Shown piece by piece: positions 24,421 to 33,181 of a DNA stretch of 64,000 nucleotides. Numbering within the stretch: the first letter of the stretch is position 1; the number at the start of each line of letters is the position of its first letter. The DNA comes from Bog-950 sp964493695 (GTDB taxonomy: Bacteria > Bacteroidota > Bacteroidia > Chitinophagales > LD1). A program made the position numbers and the translations under genes. Location of the stretch: the NCBI GenBank assembly GCA_964493695.1, contig CAZBPG010000001.1:1-64000 (forward strand), read 5' to 3'. The notes under the pieces are model-generated. The model did no database searches and had not been told where the DNA came from. It saw only the letters and a program-made list of their open reading frames with translations.

Positions 24421-24485
24421 TGTCATGCTGAGCGGAGTCGAAGCATTTTTCCGCTTTCACCCTTCGACTCCGCTCAGGGTGACAT
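24421..24485. repeat. Dispersed palindrome, GTCATGCTGAGC type
   Basis: Inverted arms of type TGTCATGCTGAGCGGAGTCG and CGACTCCGCTCAGGGTGACA surround a short centre. This is the recurrent 'cgactccgctcagggtgaca' intergenic palindrome seen in many bacterial genomes. It lies in the 251-bp gap between divergent genes, so it is not a terminator for either of them. Confidence 0.8.
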
Positions 24486-24513
24486 TGTCTTTTTAATATA
24501 GTTTCGCGCGCAC

Positions 24514-25197
24514 ATGGAATACACCGAATTAGAAATTCTTTTTGAAGACAATCACCTGATAGCCGTAAACAAACCGGCCGGTGTTTTGGTGCAGCCCGAT
24601 AAAAAAGGCGATAAGGCATTGGAACAACTGCTGAAAGAATACATAGCACACAAATACAGCAAACCGGGCGAAGTTTTTCTGGGCGTTTGCCACCGCATCG
24701 ACCGGCCGGTGAGCGGGGTGGTGTTGTTTGCGCGAACCAGCAAAGCATTGGTGCGCATGAACGAAATGTTTCAGGCTAAAGAAATAAAGAAAACCTACTG
24801 GGCTGTGGTGGCAAGCCGGCCCGAAAGCATCACCGGTCACTTGGTTCACTGGCTCAAGAAGAACGAACAGAAAAATATTTCGCACGCTTACGATACGGAG
24901 GTTAAGGGAAGTTCGAAATGCGAACTCGATTACAAATGGCTGAAGAGCATTGATAACTACCATCTGCTCGAAGTAAATCCGCTCACCGGTCGTCATCATC
25001 AGATTCGCCTGCAGCTTTCAAAAATAGGCTGCCCCATTAAAGGCGATGTAAAATACGGAGCGCGCAGGGGCAACGGTGACGGCAGCATCCACCTGCATGC
25101 GCGCAAAGCAGAGTTTATCCATCCTGTAAAAAAAGAAAAGGTTGAAATCACGGCACCGGTTCCCGGTGAAGTGGTCTGGAAAGCTTTTGCTATGTAA
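24514..25197 (+). CDS. RluA-family pseudouridine synthase
   Basis: The 227-residue protein has the RluA active-site motif GVCHRIDRPVSGVVLFARTSKAL with the catalytic Asp, preceded by NHLIAVNKPAGVLVQPDK. A later conserved block is VNPLTGRHHQIRLQLSKIGCPIKGDVKYGA. There is no N-terminal S4 domain, so it is a minimal RluA-type enzyme acting on rRNA or tRNA uridines. The exact target is not predictable. It converges with the small minus-strand gene 3 bp downstream. Confidence 0.94.
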   Translation: MEYTELEILFEDNHLIAVNKPAGVLVQPDKKGDKALEQLLKEYIAHKYSKPGEVFLGVCHRIDRPVSGVVLFARTSKALVRMNEMFQAKEIKKTYWAVVASRPESITGHLVHWLKKNEQKNISHAYDTEVKGSSKCELDYKWLKSIDNYHLLEVNPLTGRHHQIRLQLSKIGCPIKGDVKYGARRGNGDGSIHLHARKAEFIHPVKKEKVEITAPVPGEVVWKAFAM

Positions 25198-25200
25198 TGC

Positions 25201-25458
25201 CTATTTCGGCAGGCCCATCGCGTTCGCCTCGTTAATCAGCATGTAATCGTTCTGGCTTACATCACCGGTAGCGGTCTCCAGAAACTCCTGAATTTTCTCC
25301 AGCGACTCGGCTTCCCATACACAGGTGCCTTTGTCCATCGTCTCGTTCGGCAACACCAGATGAATTTTAATTCCTTCCGGAAGATTAGGTAATGCTTTTT
25401 GTGCCCTGCCCCAGAATTCCTGCGGGTTCGAGATAGTGTGGTTAACTCTGAATTTCAT
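25201..25458 (-). CDS. Small ferredoxin-fold-like hypothetical (85 aa)
   Basis: The start at ATG 25458 gives MKFRVNHTISNPQEFWGRAQKALPNLPEG; another in-frame ATG lies at 25467. The pattern of strands and helices (KIHLVLPNETMDKGTCVWEAESLEKIQEFLETATGDVSQNDYMLI) suggests a dimeric alpha-beta barrel of the kind found in DUF4242/DUF3303-like small proteins. The function is unknown. The gene converges with the RluA gene and is separated from the next gene by about 140 bp with no clear motif. Confidence 0.75.
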   Translation of the reverse strand: MKFRVNHTISNPQEFWGRAQKALPNLPEGIKIHLVLPNETMDKGTCVWEAESLEKIQEFLETATGDVSQNDYMLINEANAMGLPK

Positions 25459-25599
25459 AATACTCATGTTTTTGTTAAGTGCTAAAGGTAATTAAACAAT
25501 CAAGCCGGAAAAATATTTAGCTTTTATTTTCCGGTTAAATAAATTCCGGTTAATCCCCTTGCGTTTTAAAAAATAGTATAAATTTATGAGGTTCAAAAA

Positions 25600-25965
25600 A
25601 TGAATTGTATGAAAAAGAATAAGGCGATTGCCGGTTATCACTTACTGATGATTCTCTCTGCGGTGGACGGAAAGTTTTCGGTAAAAGAAGATTTGGTTAT
25701 TGAAAAATGGCTGGAGAAAGAATTCCCGCTCCGGGTAAACTTAGATAAGGAAACGGAGTTTCTGAGCAAGATGAATCCGGATGACTATATGATTCACTTT
25801 CAAAACTGCATGGCCGATTTTTATGAGGACAGCACCGAAGAGGAAAGAATTGAACTGATTGATTACGCTATTCGCCTGGCCAAAGCCGATAAGAATATCT
25901 CGTACGAAGAAAACATCTTCATCAATGAGCTGTTCAATGAGTGGACGGAGACTTCGATTGAATAA
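25600..25965 (+). CDS. TerB-like small protein
   Basis: The 121-residue protein resembles TerB/DjlA N-terminal-like helical domains: LLMILSAVDGKFSVKEDLVIEKWLEKEF near the start and LIDYAIRLAKADKNISYEENIFINELF near the end. The paired 'AVDGxxSxxE' and 'KADKNISYEE' acidic loops are the family hallmark and may bind a metal. There is no signal peptide. Starts at 25600 and 25609 are both possible. No tellurite-resistance genes are nearby, so the name indicates fold only. Confidence 0.78.
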   Translation: MNCMKKNKAIAGYHLLMILSAVDGKFSVKEDLVIEKWLEKEFPLRVNLDKETEFLSKMNPDDYMIHFQNCMADFYEDSTEEERIELIDYAIRLAKADKNISYEENIFINELFNEWTETSIE

Positions 25966-26040
25966 GTTCAGTTTCGCCACTGCCCACGCTTAAACCTTAG
26001 CAATTGCCGCAGGTCAGAGAACCACTCTCATAATCTTTGC

Positions 26041-27636
26041 ATGAAAAAATTCTCCCTGTGTTTCGCCTTTGTAATGGCTTGTAGCCTGTGGTCTTTCTCG
26101 CAACAAAACATCATCCTGATTATTGCCGATGACCTCGGCACCGACTACTGCGGTTTTTATGAAGACGCAAAAGATACAGCGAAGATGCCGAACATCCGGT
26201 CGCTGCTTCAAAAAGGAATTCGCTTTCAAAATGCCTGGGCTTCTCCGGTTTGCTCCCCTACGCGTGCAGGAATTCTTACGGGGCGTTATCCTTTCCGCAC
26301 CGGTGTGGGCACCGCCATAGGCGGCAACAGTTATCCCGACTTAGATACTTCAGAAATTACGTTGCCCTATTTGCTGAAGTATGCTGCACCGGTTCAATAT
26401 TCTACCGCCAACATCGGTAAGTGGCATGTAAACCAGCAGACAGCGCAAAAATTGACTTACCCTAACACCGTGTTTGGTTATGATTTGTATGCCGGAAATT
26501 TTCTGGGCGAAATAGCCGATTACTACAACTGGACAAAAATTACCAATGGTGTTTCTTCAACCGTCACCAATTACGCAACTACTGAAACTGTAAACGATGC
26601 CATTAACTGGTTAGATACTATTCCGGCTAACAGGCCTTTCTTTTTGTGGCTGGCGTTTAATGCCCCGCATTCCCCCTTTCACAAACCACCCGATTCGCTG
26701 CACAGCGTTACAGGCTTAACCGGTACGCAGCAACACATCAATCAAAACCCCGAACAGTATTTTAAAGCAATGATTGAAGCCATGGATTCAGAAACCGGCA
26801 GGTTGTTTCAATGGTTGATGACGAACAACCGAATGGATAGCACCAATGTCATCTTTATTGGCGATAACGGAAACGCGAAAAGAGTTTCGCAGATAGCAGA
26901 CACCTCGCACAGCAAAGGCACTTTGTATGAATACGGTGTGCATGTGCCGTTTATTGTTTCGGGGCCGGTTGTGGTAAACCCGAATCGTGTCAGCGAAGCA
27001 TTGGTAAACACTCCCGATTTATTTTCAACCATAGCAGAAATGGCGGGTTATGCCAACTGGCAGAATTCAATTCCGAATGGTGTATTGGTTGATACAAGAA
27101 GTTTGATGCCGGTTGTAAAAAATCAAATTGCATCGGTGCGCGATTGGGTTTTTACCGAAACCTTTGCGCCCACACCAACAAACAATGATGGGAAAACTAT
27201 CCGCAATACAAACTATAAGTTAATGGTATTCGATGACGGCCATCAGGAATTTTATAACCTGAGCAGCGATGCGCTGGAGCAAAGCAATCTCCTTACCCAA
27301 ACATTATCCGCTACAGATATTTCTAACTACAATTATCTGTGCAATGAACTCGCAACATTGGTTGGAACAACTCCGTGCCTGGCGGTGGATATAGAGGACA
27401 TAGGAAACCAGAAATCAGAAATCATCATAAGCCCAAACCCGGCTGATGACATTTTAAATGTTTCGGTTTCAGAAGATTTAACCGGAGAAGAAATTTTTGT
27501 ACTCGATGTGACGGGAAGAAAAATTCTTAACGTAGCTGTTTCCGGTTTAAATTTTGATATAGCAACCGGGAATTTTTCTCCCGGAGTTTACTTCGTAAAA
27601 ACCCGAAATGCAGTAAAGAAATTTTTGAAACAATAG
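26041..27636 (+). CDS. Secreted sulfatase with T9SS sorting domain
   Basis: The 531-residue protein has a signal peptide (MKKFSLCFAFVMACSLWSFSQ) and the sulfatase opening NIILIIADDLGTDYCG with metal-binding Asp pair. The Cys-type activation motif ASPVCSPTRAGILTGRYPFRTG has a Cys that anaerobic or aerobic maturase would turn into formylglycine. Later blocks include IFIGDNGNAKRVS and KWHVN. The C-terminal 80 residues are T9SS type A (ISPNPADDILNVSV to VKKFLKQ). It probably desulfates glycans at the surface. A short ATCAGAA heptamer run encodes part of the linker (27407-27426). It ends 1 bp from the convergent aminopeptidase gene. Confidence 0.93.
   Translation: MKKFSLCFAFVMACSLWSFSQQNIILIIADDLGTDYCGFYEDAKDTAKMPNIRSLLQKGIRFQNAWASPVCSPTRAGILTGRYPFRTGVGTAIGGNSYPDLDTSEITLPYLLKYAAPVQYSTANIGKWHVNQQTAQKLTYPNTVFGYDLYAGNFLGEIADYYNWTKITNGVSSTVTNYATTETVNDAINWLDTIPANRPFFLWLAFNAPHSPFHKPPDSLHSVTGLTGTQQHINQNPEQYFKAMIEAMDSETGRLFQWLMTNNRMDSTNVIFIGDNGNAKRVSQIADTSHSKGTLYEYGVHVPFIVSGPVVVNPNRVSEALVNTPDLFSTIAEMAGYANWQNSIPNGVLVDTRSLMPVVKNQIASVRDWVFTETFAPTPTNNDGKTIRNTNYKLMVFDDGHQEFYNLSSDALEQSNLLTQTLSATDISNYNYLCNELATLVGTTPCLAVDIEDIGNQKSEIIISPNPADDILNVSVSEDLTGEEIFVLDVTGRKILNVAVSGLNFDIATGNFSPGVYFVKTRNAVKKFLKQ
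27407..27426. repeat. Short ATCAGAA heptamer run in the sulfatase linker
   Basis: Two full units plus partial ones encode NQKSEII at the start of the sorting domain. The same unit is used at 60237-60261, where it encodes NQKSEIR at the start of BatD. Confidence 0.5.
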
Positions 27637-27637
27637 A

Positions 27638-28744
27638 TTAAATCAAAAATTTCCCGTTCTCGTAAATCTTCTCACCGTCTGCAATTATCTGTCCGCCATT
27701 TTTCATATCGGTAATCATATCCCAGTGCACGGTTGATTCGTTTTTACCACCGCATTGATGGTAGCTTTGCCCCACCGCCATGTGTATGCTGCCTCCTATT
27801 TTTTCATCGAACAGAATATTGCGCGTAATGCGCTGAATGTTGTAGTTAGTTCCAACGGCCACTTCTCCGAACCTGCGCGCGCCTTCAATGGCAAAAACCT
27901 TGTCCAGAATTTCCTGCCCCTGCTCAGCCTGCCACGAAACAATCTCTCCGGACTTTACCTCAAGTGTAATACCCACTACATCCTTGCCCATATAAATGGT
28001 AGGATAGCTGAAGTAAACTTTTCCGTTCACGCTGTCCTCCACCGGTGCAGAAAAAACTTCTCCGCTCGGCATGTTGGCACGACCATCGCTGTTTATCCAT
28101 GTGCGTCCTTTTACCGAAAATGAAATATCAATGTTGGGTCCTTTGTATTCAACTTTGTCGGCTTTGTTCAACCGGTCAACATATACCTGCTGCGTTTTGC
28201 GAACCTCCAGCCATTTGTCCACCGGGTTTTCTTCAAACAGGTTACAACTCTGGTAAACAAAATTTTCGTAGTCGGCTAAACTCATCCGCGCGTCATCAGC
28301 ACCTGCTTGTGTGGGATACTGACACAAACATCTGCGCATGCTGCCGTTACCGGTGCGCTCAAAATAAATTTTATTGATTTCCTGCTGCGCCTGTTGGTGC
28401 AGTTTAAACTTCGATACATCAGCGGCTTCCTTCTCATCATCCCCTTTTTCAAAAGGCGCACGGATGTTGAGATAGCAATCGAAATTTTCCATGATGTATT
28501 TGCGCATCGGGTTTACCCAGGTCAGTTGATGTTCTTCGCCATACTGCAATACCAAATCACTCAAACCCTGTAATTCCACATTTAACACGGGAATACCTCC
28601 GGCTATGTATACTTCCTTTGCCACTTCGCGCAACAGCGGCTCTGCCAGATAGGAAGAGTTTATATACACCTTGTCGTTCCTCTTAACCGCCAGACAGTAG
28701 TTGACTAAAAGCTTCGCATATTTTTCCCGAATCAAGTTCGACAT
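27638..28744 (-). CDS. M29-family aminopeptidase
   Basis: The 368-residue protein matches peptidase family M29 (thermophilic-type metalloaminopeptidases such as AmpS/PepS). It starts KYAKLLVNYCLAVKRNDKVYINSS. The metal-site end block is GGSIHMAVGQSYHQCGGKNESTVHWDMITDMKNGGQIIADGEKIYENGKFLI, with the His/Glu ligands and the final 'DGxxIYENGxF' strand. A central block is DISFSVKGRTWINSDGRANMPSGEVFSAPVEDSVNG. It is a cytoplasmic exopeptidase. It has no operon partner; it is convergent with the sulfatase and divergent from the next gene. Confidence 0.93.
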   Translation of the reverse strand: MSNLIREKYAKLLVNYCLAVKRNDKVYINSSYLAEPLLREVAKEVYIAGGIPVLNVELQGLSDLVLQYGEEHQLTWVNPMRKYIMENFDCYLNIRAPFEKGDDEKEAADVSKFKLHQQAQQEINKIYFERTGNGSMRRCLCQYPTQAGADDARMSLADYENFVYQSCNLFEENPVDKWLEVRKTQQVYVDRLNKADKVEYKGPNIDISFSVKGRTWINSDGRANMPSGEVFSAPVEDSVNGKVYFSYPTIYMGKDVVGITLEVKSGEIVSWQAEQGQEILDKVFAIEGARRFGEVAVGTNYNIQRITRNILFDEKIGGSIHMAVGQSYHQCGGKNESTVHWDMITDMKNGGQIIADGEKIYENGKFLI

Positions 28745-28796
28745 AGAGTTTGTTTTTTAGCGCGGTCGAAAATAGAAACTTCAAAATATCCTTTGT

Positions 28797-29318
28797 ATGA
28801 AACAATACCCTACCGAAAAAACCGAATCATCCCGTTCGCGCAAAATGCGTTGGGCTTTTAACTTCTGGCCATGCATCTGGTGCACCGGTGGCAAGGTGGA
28901 GTTCATTGCCGGTGATTTTAAAGAGCTGCACGTAAGTTTAAGGCTGAACATCCGCACCCGTAACCGGGTGGGCACTGTTTACGGAGGAAGTATTTATTCT
29001 TCGGTTGATCCTTACTTTATGTTGCTTTTTATGGAAGTGCTCGGAAAGAATTATGTAGTGTGGGACAAAGGGGCTAGTATGAAATTTGTAAAGCCCATTG
29101 TAGAAAAGGTAAAATGCCGGTTTCTTATTTCCGATGAGTTAGTAAAAGATGTGAAGCACCATGTTGAAATGCGCGGGGAATACAGTTTTGAATTGCCCCT
29201 GCATTATGAAGATGATAAGGGGAAGGTATATGCAACTTTTTCCAAATCGGTTTATGTAGCGGATAAAGAGTTTTATAAGAAGAAGTTGGCAGATAAGGCG
29301 AAGAAAAATTTATCTTAG
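28797..29318 (+). CDS. DUF4442 hotdog-fold protein
   Basis: The 173-residue protein matches the DUF4442 thioesterase-like (hotdog) group: WAFNFWPCIWCTGGKVEFIAGDFKELHVSLRLNIRTRNRVGTVYGGSIYSSVDPYFMLLFMEVLG, then KFVKPIVEKVKCRFLISDELV and a C-terminal strand YATFSKSVYVA. The family is related to acyl-CoA thioesterases, but no substrate is assigned. It precedes the transporter-HEAT gene by 17 bp on the same strand and may be co-transcribed with it. Confidence 0.87.
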   Translation: MKQYPTEKTESSRSRKMRWAFNFWPCIWCTGGKVEFIAGDFKELHVSLRLNIRTRNRVGTVYGGSIYSSVDPYFMLLFMEVLGKNYVVWDKGASMKFVKPIVEKVKCRFLISDELVKDVKHHVEMRGEYSFELPLHYEDDKGKVYATFSKSVYVADKEFYKKKLADKAKKNLS

Positions 29319-29335
29319 CCATCTTGCTATCCATT

Positions 29336-32095
29336 ATGAGAAACCGCATTCTTCAGCTTTTTAACATCCGCAGTGACGAAGCAGGTTTGGTTACTAATCT
29401 TTTCTGGCTGCAGTTTTTCCAGGGAGCAGGCGTTGCCATTTTCAATTCGGTGGTATTAGCGCTTTTTATTAAGCATTTCGATGTGCTGGGTCTTCCCAAG
29501 GTTTATCTTTTCTCGGCCTTGCTATTGTGGATTGTAGGGTACGCTTACAGCAAAATAGAGCACGCCCTCTCCATAAAAAAACTGGTTCCGCTTATTATTC
29601 TCTTTGTTTCCGCCAGCATTCTTTTGTTCAGTTTAAAATACTCCGATACTAATTCTTCTTGGTTTCTCTTTGTAATGCTTGGCTGGTATTATGTCATTTA
29701 TCAACTCACCAATCTTGAGTTTTGGGGACTCGCTGCTTTGCAATTTGACATACGCCAAAGCAAGCGGTTGTTTGGAATGATTGGAGCAGGAGATATTCCT
29801 GCCAAGTTGATTGGCTACTCACTTGTACCGCTTTTGGTCAAAGTTTTTTCGGCTGAAAACACCATTGCCCTTTCCGCAATCTCTATTCTCCTGTCAATGA
29901 TTTTCTATTTCCGCTTAAAGAATACGGGGAAGCTGGATATGCATGTAGCGCACGAGCATGCGCACAACAATGGCCACGCCACCGAAAGCTGGCGCGATAT
30001 TGTAAAGAGCTTTTTCGGTAACCGGATGATAGCTTTTGTGGCATTGCTCTCGTTCATCGTAATGACCTGTGTTACCATTATCAGCTTTTCATTTTATGCC
30101 GAGATAAAGCATGAGATGCTGAGTGATGCAGAACTTTACGGATTTATTTCTATGTTTTTTGTCGGAGGAAGAATTCTTGCCATTTTCATTCGCCTCATTC
30201 TTACAGGCAGGTTAGCAAACATACTCGGCACCAAGGGTTCGCTACTTGTAAGCCCTGCTATTTTGCTGATGTTTCTTGTCAGTTTTATTGTGCTCTCTTT
30301 TTTTACGTTAACCGGTCATGCTGTTGTTTACTTTTTCGGTTTAATGTTCATTATCACCGAGGTTTTAAAAACATCACTGCAAGACCCTGTGTTTCTTTCA
30401 CTCATGCAGCCGCTTTCCACCAATCTTCGATTGAAGGGTCACACGATTGTAAAAGGGGTGATGGATCCATTTGCGCTTGCATTCAGCGGCATCATGCTTT
30501 ATACTCTTATAAAACTTTCAGGCAAAGTTGATTTGTATTTGCTCAGCTATCTGCTTTTTGTATTACTGGTTGTTTGGGTGGTTATGATTTTTCTGGTTGA
30601 CCGCGAGTATGTAAAAACGTTGGTAACGGCTCTTAACAGGAGATATTCCATAGGTAATGAAATTGATTTGAGTGACGAGAAAACAAGAAATGTTTTGCTC
30701 GAAAAAATTTCCACCGGTGAACGCGGTGAGGCCATTTACATTTTGAACCTGATAGAGAAACAATATTCGGACGACAAAGAAGAGTTAGTGCTGAAGGCGA
30801 TTGACCACCCTAAAAAGGAAGTGCGGATGGAAGCCATAAAACTTGCCGAACGTAAGAAGATACTCGCTGCCCTGCCGCAAATCGAGAAAATAATTACGGA
30901 ACGGATTGACATGGAGCTTCTGCCGGAAGCAGTAAAAGCAAAGTGCATGTTGCAGCCCGATGAATTGGAAAACTTAGATGTGTTTGTGGAAGACAGCGAT
31001 CACCGGTTGATGAAATCAGCGATCACCGGATTAATGACAAGTGGTGGAATAAGCGCTGTTGTAACAGCAGGCCAGCGTCTGCTTCAGCTCATTTCTTCCT
31101 CCAACCCAAGCGAACGTAAAATGGCTGCGGAAATAATTGGCGAACTTGGCGTACAATCGTTTTATAAACCGCTGCTTGACTTGCTGATTGATGAAAACGA
31201 AGAAGTGGCCAAGGCAGCCATTGTTGCTTCGGGTAAAGTGAAGAATGAACGACTGATTCAGCCGCTGATGCAAATGTTTTTGCAACACAAAAATGAAAAG
31301 GCAGTGATAGATGCTTTGTATGAAGCCGGAGATACATCGCTGAAAGAAATCAGCCATGCGCTCACTAATGAAAACCTTTCCCGCCAGCAGCAGTCAAAAT
31401 TAATTTTACTCTGCGGCAGAATAGGTTCTGACTATGCTACAAAAATTCTGGATGAATTAGTCTGGAAGACACCGGGACTGCGCTCTGATATTTTTCATGC
31501 TCTTCACTTGTGCGAGTTTAAGTTACAGCCCCATAACCGCGCGCAACAGCATATCGAACTGATGCATCACTACATTTTAGCCTCTACCAAAATTCTGTTT
31601 ATGATTCAGGAGGCGGAAAAAATTAACACCACTAAAGTTTTAGTTGATGCACTGCATCTTGAATTGAATGAAATCCGCGATTCGCTGCTGCTGCTTTTCT
31701 CTTTTGTTTATGATAAGGAGAAAATGCTCAAAGCAAAAAGCGCTTTCAGTATGAAGAAGAGAGAAGCTATAGCAAACGCATTAGAGGTGATAGAAATTGA
31801 AGTCCCCAAGGAAATCTCCTTAAAGTTCAACAAAATTTTTGAACCGGGAGCAGTTGGGGATAAATGCAATGCAATGCAGCCTTATTTTAAAGAACATCTT
31901 ACCTATGAGAAAATTATTGACACCATATTGAACAATCGCCAACACCACTATCATCGGTGGACAAAAGCTGCAGCATTGCACTCCGTAATTTTTTATACAG
32001 GAAAGGAAAAAAGGGCATGGTTGCAGCAAGCGGAAAAGGAAAATGATATATTGCTGAAAGAAACTGCAAGTAAAATTTTAGCTGAAACGAATTGA
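29336..32095 (+). CDS. NTT/MFS-like membrane protein with C-terminal HEAT repeats
   Basis: The 919-residue protein starts best at ATG 29336 (MRNRILQLFNIRSDEAGLVTNLFWLQFF). Residues 1-420 hold about twelve membrane segments resembling nucleotide-transporter (NTT/ATP-ADP translocase-like) or MFS proteins; the block LEFWGLAALQFDIRQSKRLFGMIGAG is typical of this group. The rest is a soluble HEAT-repeat array (for example VLKAIDHPKKEVRMEAIKLAERKKILAALPQIEKII; LLDLLIDENEEVAKAAIVASGKVKNERLIQPL). A gene for a cNMP-binding domain follows 4 bp later; homologs in Bacteroidota often have that domain fused. The transported solute is unknown. Confidence 0.86.
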   Translation: MRNRILQLFNIRSDEAGLVTNLFWLQFFQGAGVAIFNSVVLALFIKHFDVLGLPKVYLFSALLLWIVGYAYSKIEHALSIKKLVPLIILFVSASILLFSLKYSDTNSSWFLFVMLGWYYVIYQLTNLEFWGLAALQFDIRQSKRLFGMIGAGDIPAKLIGYSLVPLLVKVFSAENTIALSAISILLSMIFYFRLKNTGKLDMHVAHEHAHNNGHATESWRDIVKSFFGNRMIAFVALLSFIVMTCVTIISFSFYAEIKHEMLSDAELYGFISMFFVGGRILAIFIRLILTGRLANILGTKGSLLVSPAILLMFLVSFIVLSFFTLTGHAVVYFFGLMFIITEVLKTSLQDPVFLSLMQPLSTNLRLKGHTIVKGVMDPFALAFSGIMLYTLIKLSGKVDLYLLSYLLFVLLVVWVVMIFLVDREYVKTLVTALNRRYSIGNEIDLSDEKTRNVLLEKISTGERGEAIYILNLIEKQYSDDKEELVLKAIDHPKKEVRMEAIKLAERKKILAALPQIEKIITERIDMELLPEAVKAKCMLQPDELENLDVFVEDSDHRLMKSAITGLMTSGGISAVVTAGQRLLQLISSSNPSERKMAAEIIGELGVQSFYKPLLDLLIDENEEVAKAAIVASGKVKNERLIQPLMQMFLQHKNEKAVIDALYEAGDTSLKEISHALTNENLSRQQQSKLILLCGRIGSDYATKILDELVWKTPGLRSDIFHALHLCEFKLQPHNRAQQHIELMHHYILASTKILFMIQEAEKINTTKVLVDALHLELNEIRDSLLLLFSFVYDKEKMLKAKSAFSMKKREAIANALEVIEIEVPKEISLKFNKIFEPGAVGDKCNAMQPYFKEHLTYEKIIDTILNNRQHHYHRWTKAAALHSVIFYTGKEKRAWLQQAEKENDILLKETASKILAETN

Positions 32096-32099
32096 AGTA

Positions 32100-32570
32100 A
32101 TGTCTGCTATACATCCAAAAGAACAACGTCTCTTATTGATAGAAAAAGTGCTCCTTCTCAAATCGCTCTCGCTTTTTGAAGAAACACCCGAAACTGTTCT
32201 GGCTGAACTCGCGGAGATTTTGATTGAAGAAGAATTTGAAGCCGGCAAATCAATTTTTCTGGCAGGAGATGAGGCACATTGCATGTATATTATTTTTAAA
32301 GGCGAGGTAAAAATTCATAAAGCTGAACACACTTTTGCGGTACTAAAAGAGAACGACTTTTTCGGAGAGCTTTCCCTTTTGGATACGGAAACCAGGTCTG
32401 CTTCAGCAACCACAAACACAGAAGCCTTACTATTAAAAATTGACCAGGAGCCCTTTTATGAATTGATGGAAAGCCGCATTGAAGTGGCGAAAGGAATCAT
32501 CAAAACTTTATGCAGACGTTTAAAAGCTCAGAATGAGAAATCGGTTCAGAGCAAACCTACTCAATCGTAA
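32100..32570 (+). CDS. Cyclic nucleotide-binding domain protein
   Basis: The 156-residue protein is one CRP-type cNMP-binding domain and no DNA-binding domain: EEFEAGKSIFLAGDEAHCMYIIFKGEVKIHKAEHTFAVL, then the phosphate-binding cassette FFGELSLLDTETRSASATT with the ligand-contacting Glu and Arg. It starts 4 bp after the transporter-HEAT gene, so it is probably its partner and could gate or tether it in response to cAMP or cGMP. Two class III cyclase genes lie 0.6-3.8 kb downstream on the opposite strand. Its last 10 bp overlap the convergent HD-domain gene. Confidence 0.9.
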   Translation: MSAIHPKEQRLLLIEKVLLLKSLSLFEETPETVLAELAEILIEEEFEAGKSIFLAGDEAHCMYIIFKGEVKIHKAEHTFAVLKENDFFGELSLLDTETRSASATTNTEALLLKIDQEPFYELMESRIEVAKGIIKTLCRRLKAQNEKSVQSKPTQS

Positions 32571-33151
32571 GTAGCTACAATTTTTTCTATCGCCTTAAGG
32601 TGTTTTTGCTTTTCAGATTCGCGGTTTTTTTTGCAAAAATTGGTATGGTACCTGTGTCCCTTTAAGAAATTCATTTGAATTATATTCCATTGGCGTTCAC
32701 CTTCTACGCCCAGATAAATTTTAATCTCTTCGAAGAGGGTTCTTCCTATTCTTTCAAAATCATCGGTGCCCAAGTATTCTAAATCGGCATCGGCAATAAT
32801 GTACTCCAACTTGTTCTGCGGATTTTGCGGAATCTTGGTTGCCTTAATCATGCCACAGATAATTTCAATTTCGGATTCGGTAAATCCAAAACCGGGCAAA
32901 TCAGCTTTCGCCATATCGCAACCAACTTCCTCATGATTACGGTAAACCTTAGTAAAGCCCGCATCATGATAAAGCACCGCTATTTTTAATAACAACATTT
33001 CTTCCTCCGAAAGCTTTTCCTGTTTGCCAATCAGTTCTGCTGAACGCAAAACATCCATGGTATGATGAAGTCCGTGATAATAAAGATTATTAGGCAAATC
33101 TCGTTTCAGGATGCCCACTATATGCTGCTCAACCTCTTTAAAATTTCTCAT
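32561..33151 (-). CDS. HD-domain phosphohydrolase-like protein
   Basis: The 196-residue protein has an HD domain with YYHGLHHTMDVLRSAELIG (first His), LYHDAGF (the HD pair), NHEEVGCDMAK and ADADLEYLG (late Asp). The fold is that of metal-dependent phosphohydrolases, including nucleotide and cyclic-nucleotide hydrolases. It lies between a cNMP-binding protein gene and two cyclase genes, so cyclic-nucleotide breakdown is a reasonable but unproven role. There is no signal peptide. The gene starts 31 bp after the stop of the cyclase gene at 33182 and has the same orientation. Confidence 0.85.
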   Translation of the reverse strand: MRNFKEVEQHIVGILKRDLPNNLYYHGLHHTMDVLRSAELIGKQEKLSEEEMLLLKIAVLYHDAGFTKVYRNHEEVGCDMAKADLPGFGFTESEIEIICGMIKATKIPQNPQNKLEYIIADADLEYLGTDDFERIGRTLFEEIKIYLGVEGERQWNIIQMNFLKGHRYHTNFCKKNRESEKQKHLKAIEKIVATYD

Positions 33152-33181
33152 TCCCGATGTGAAATTATCTTTTGCCGGATA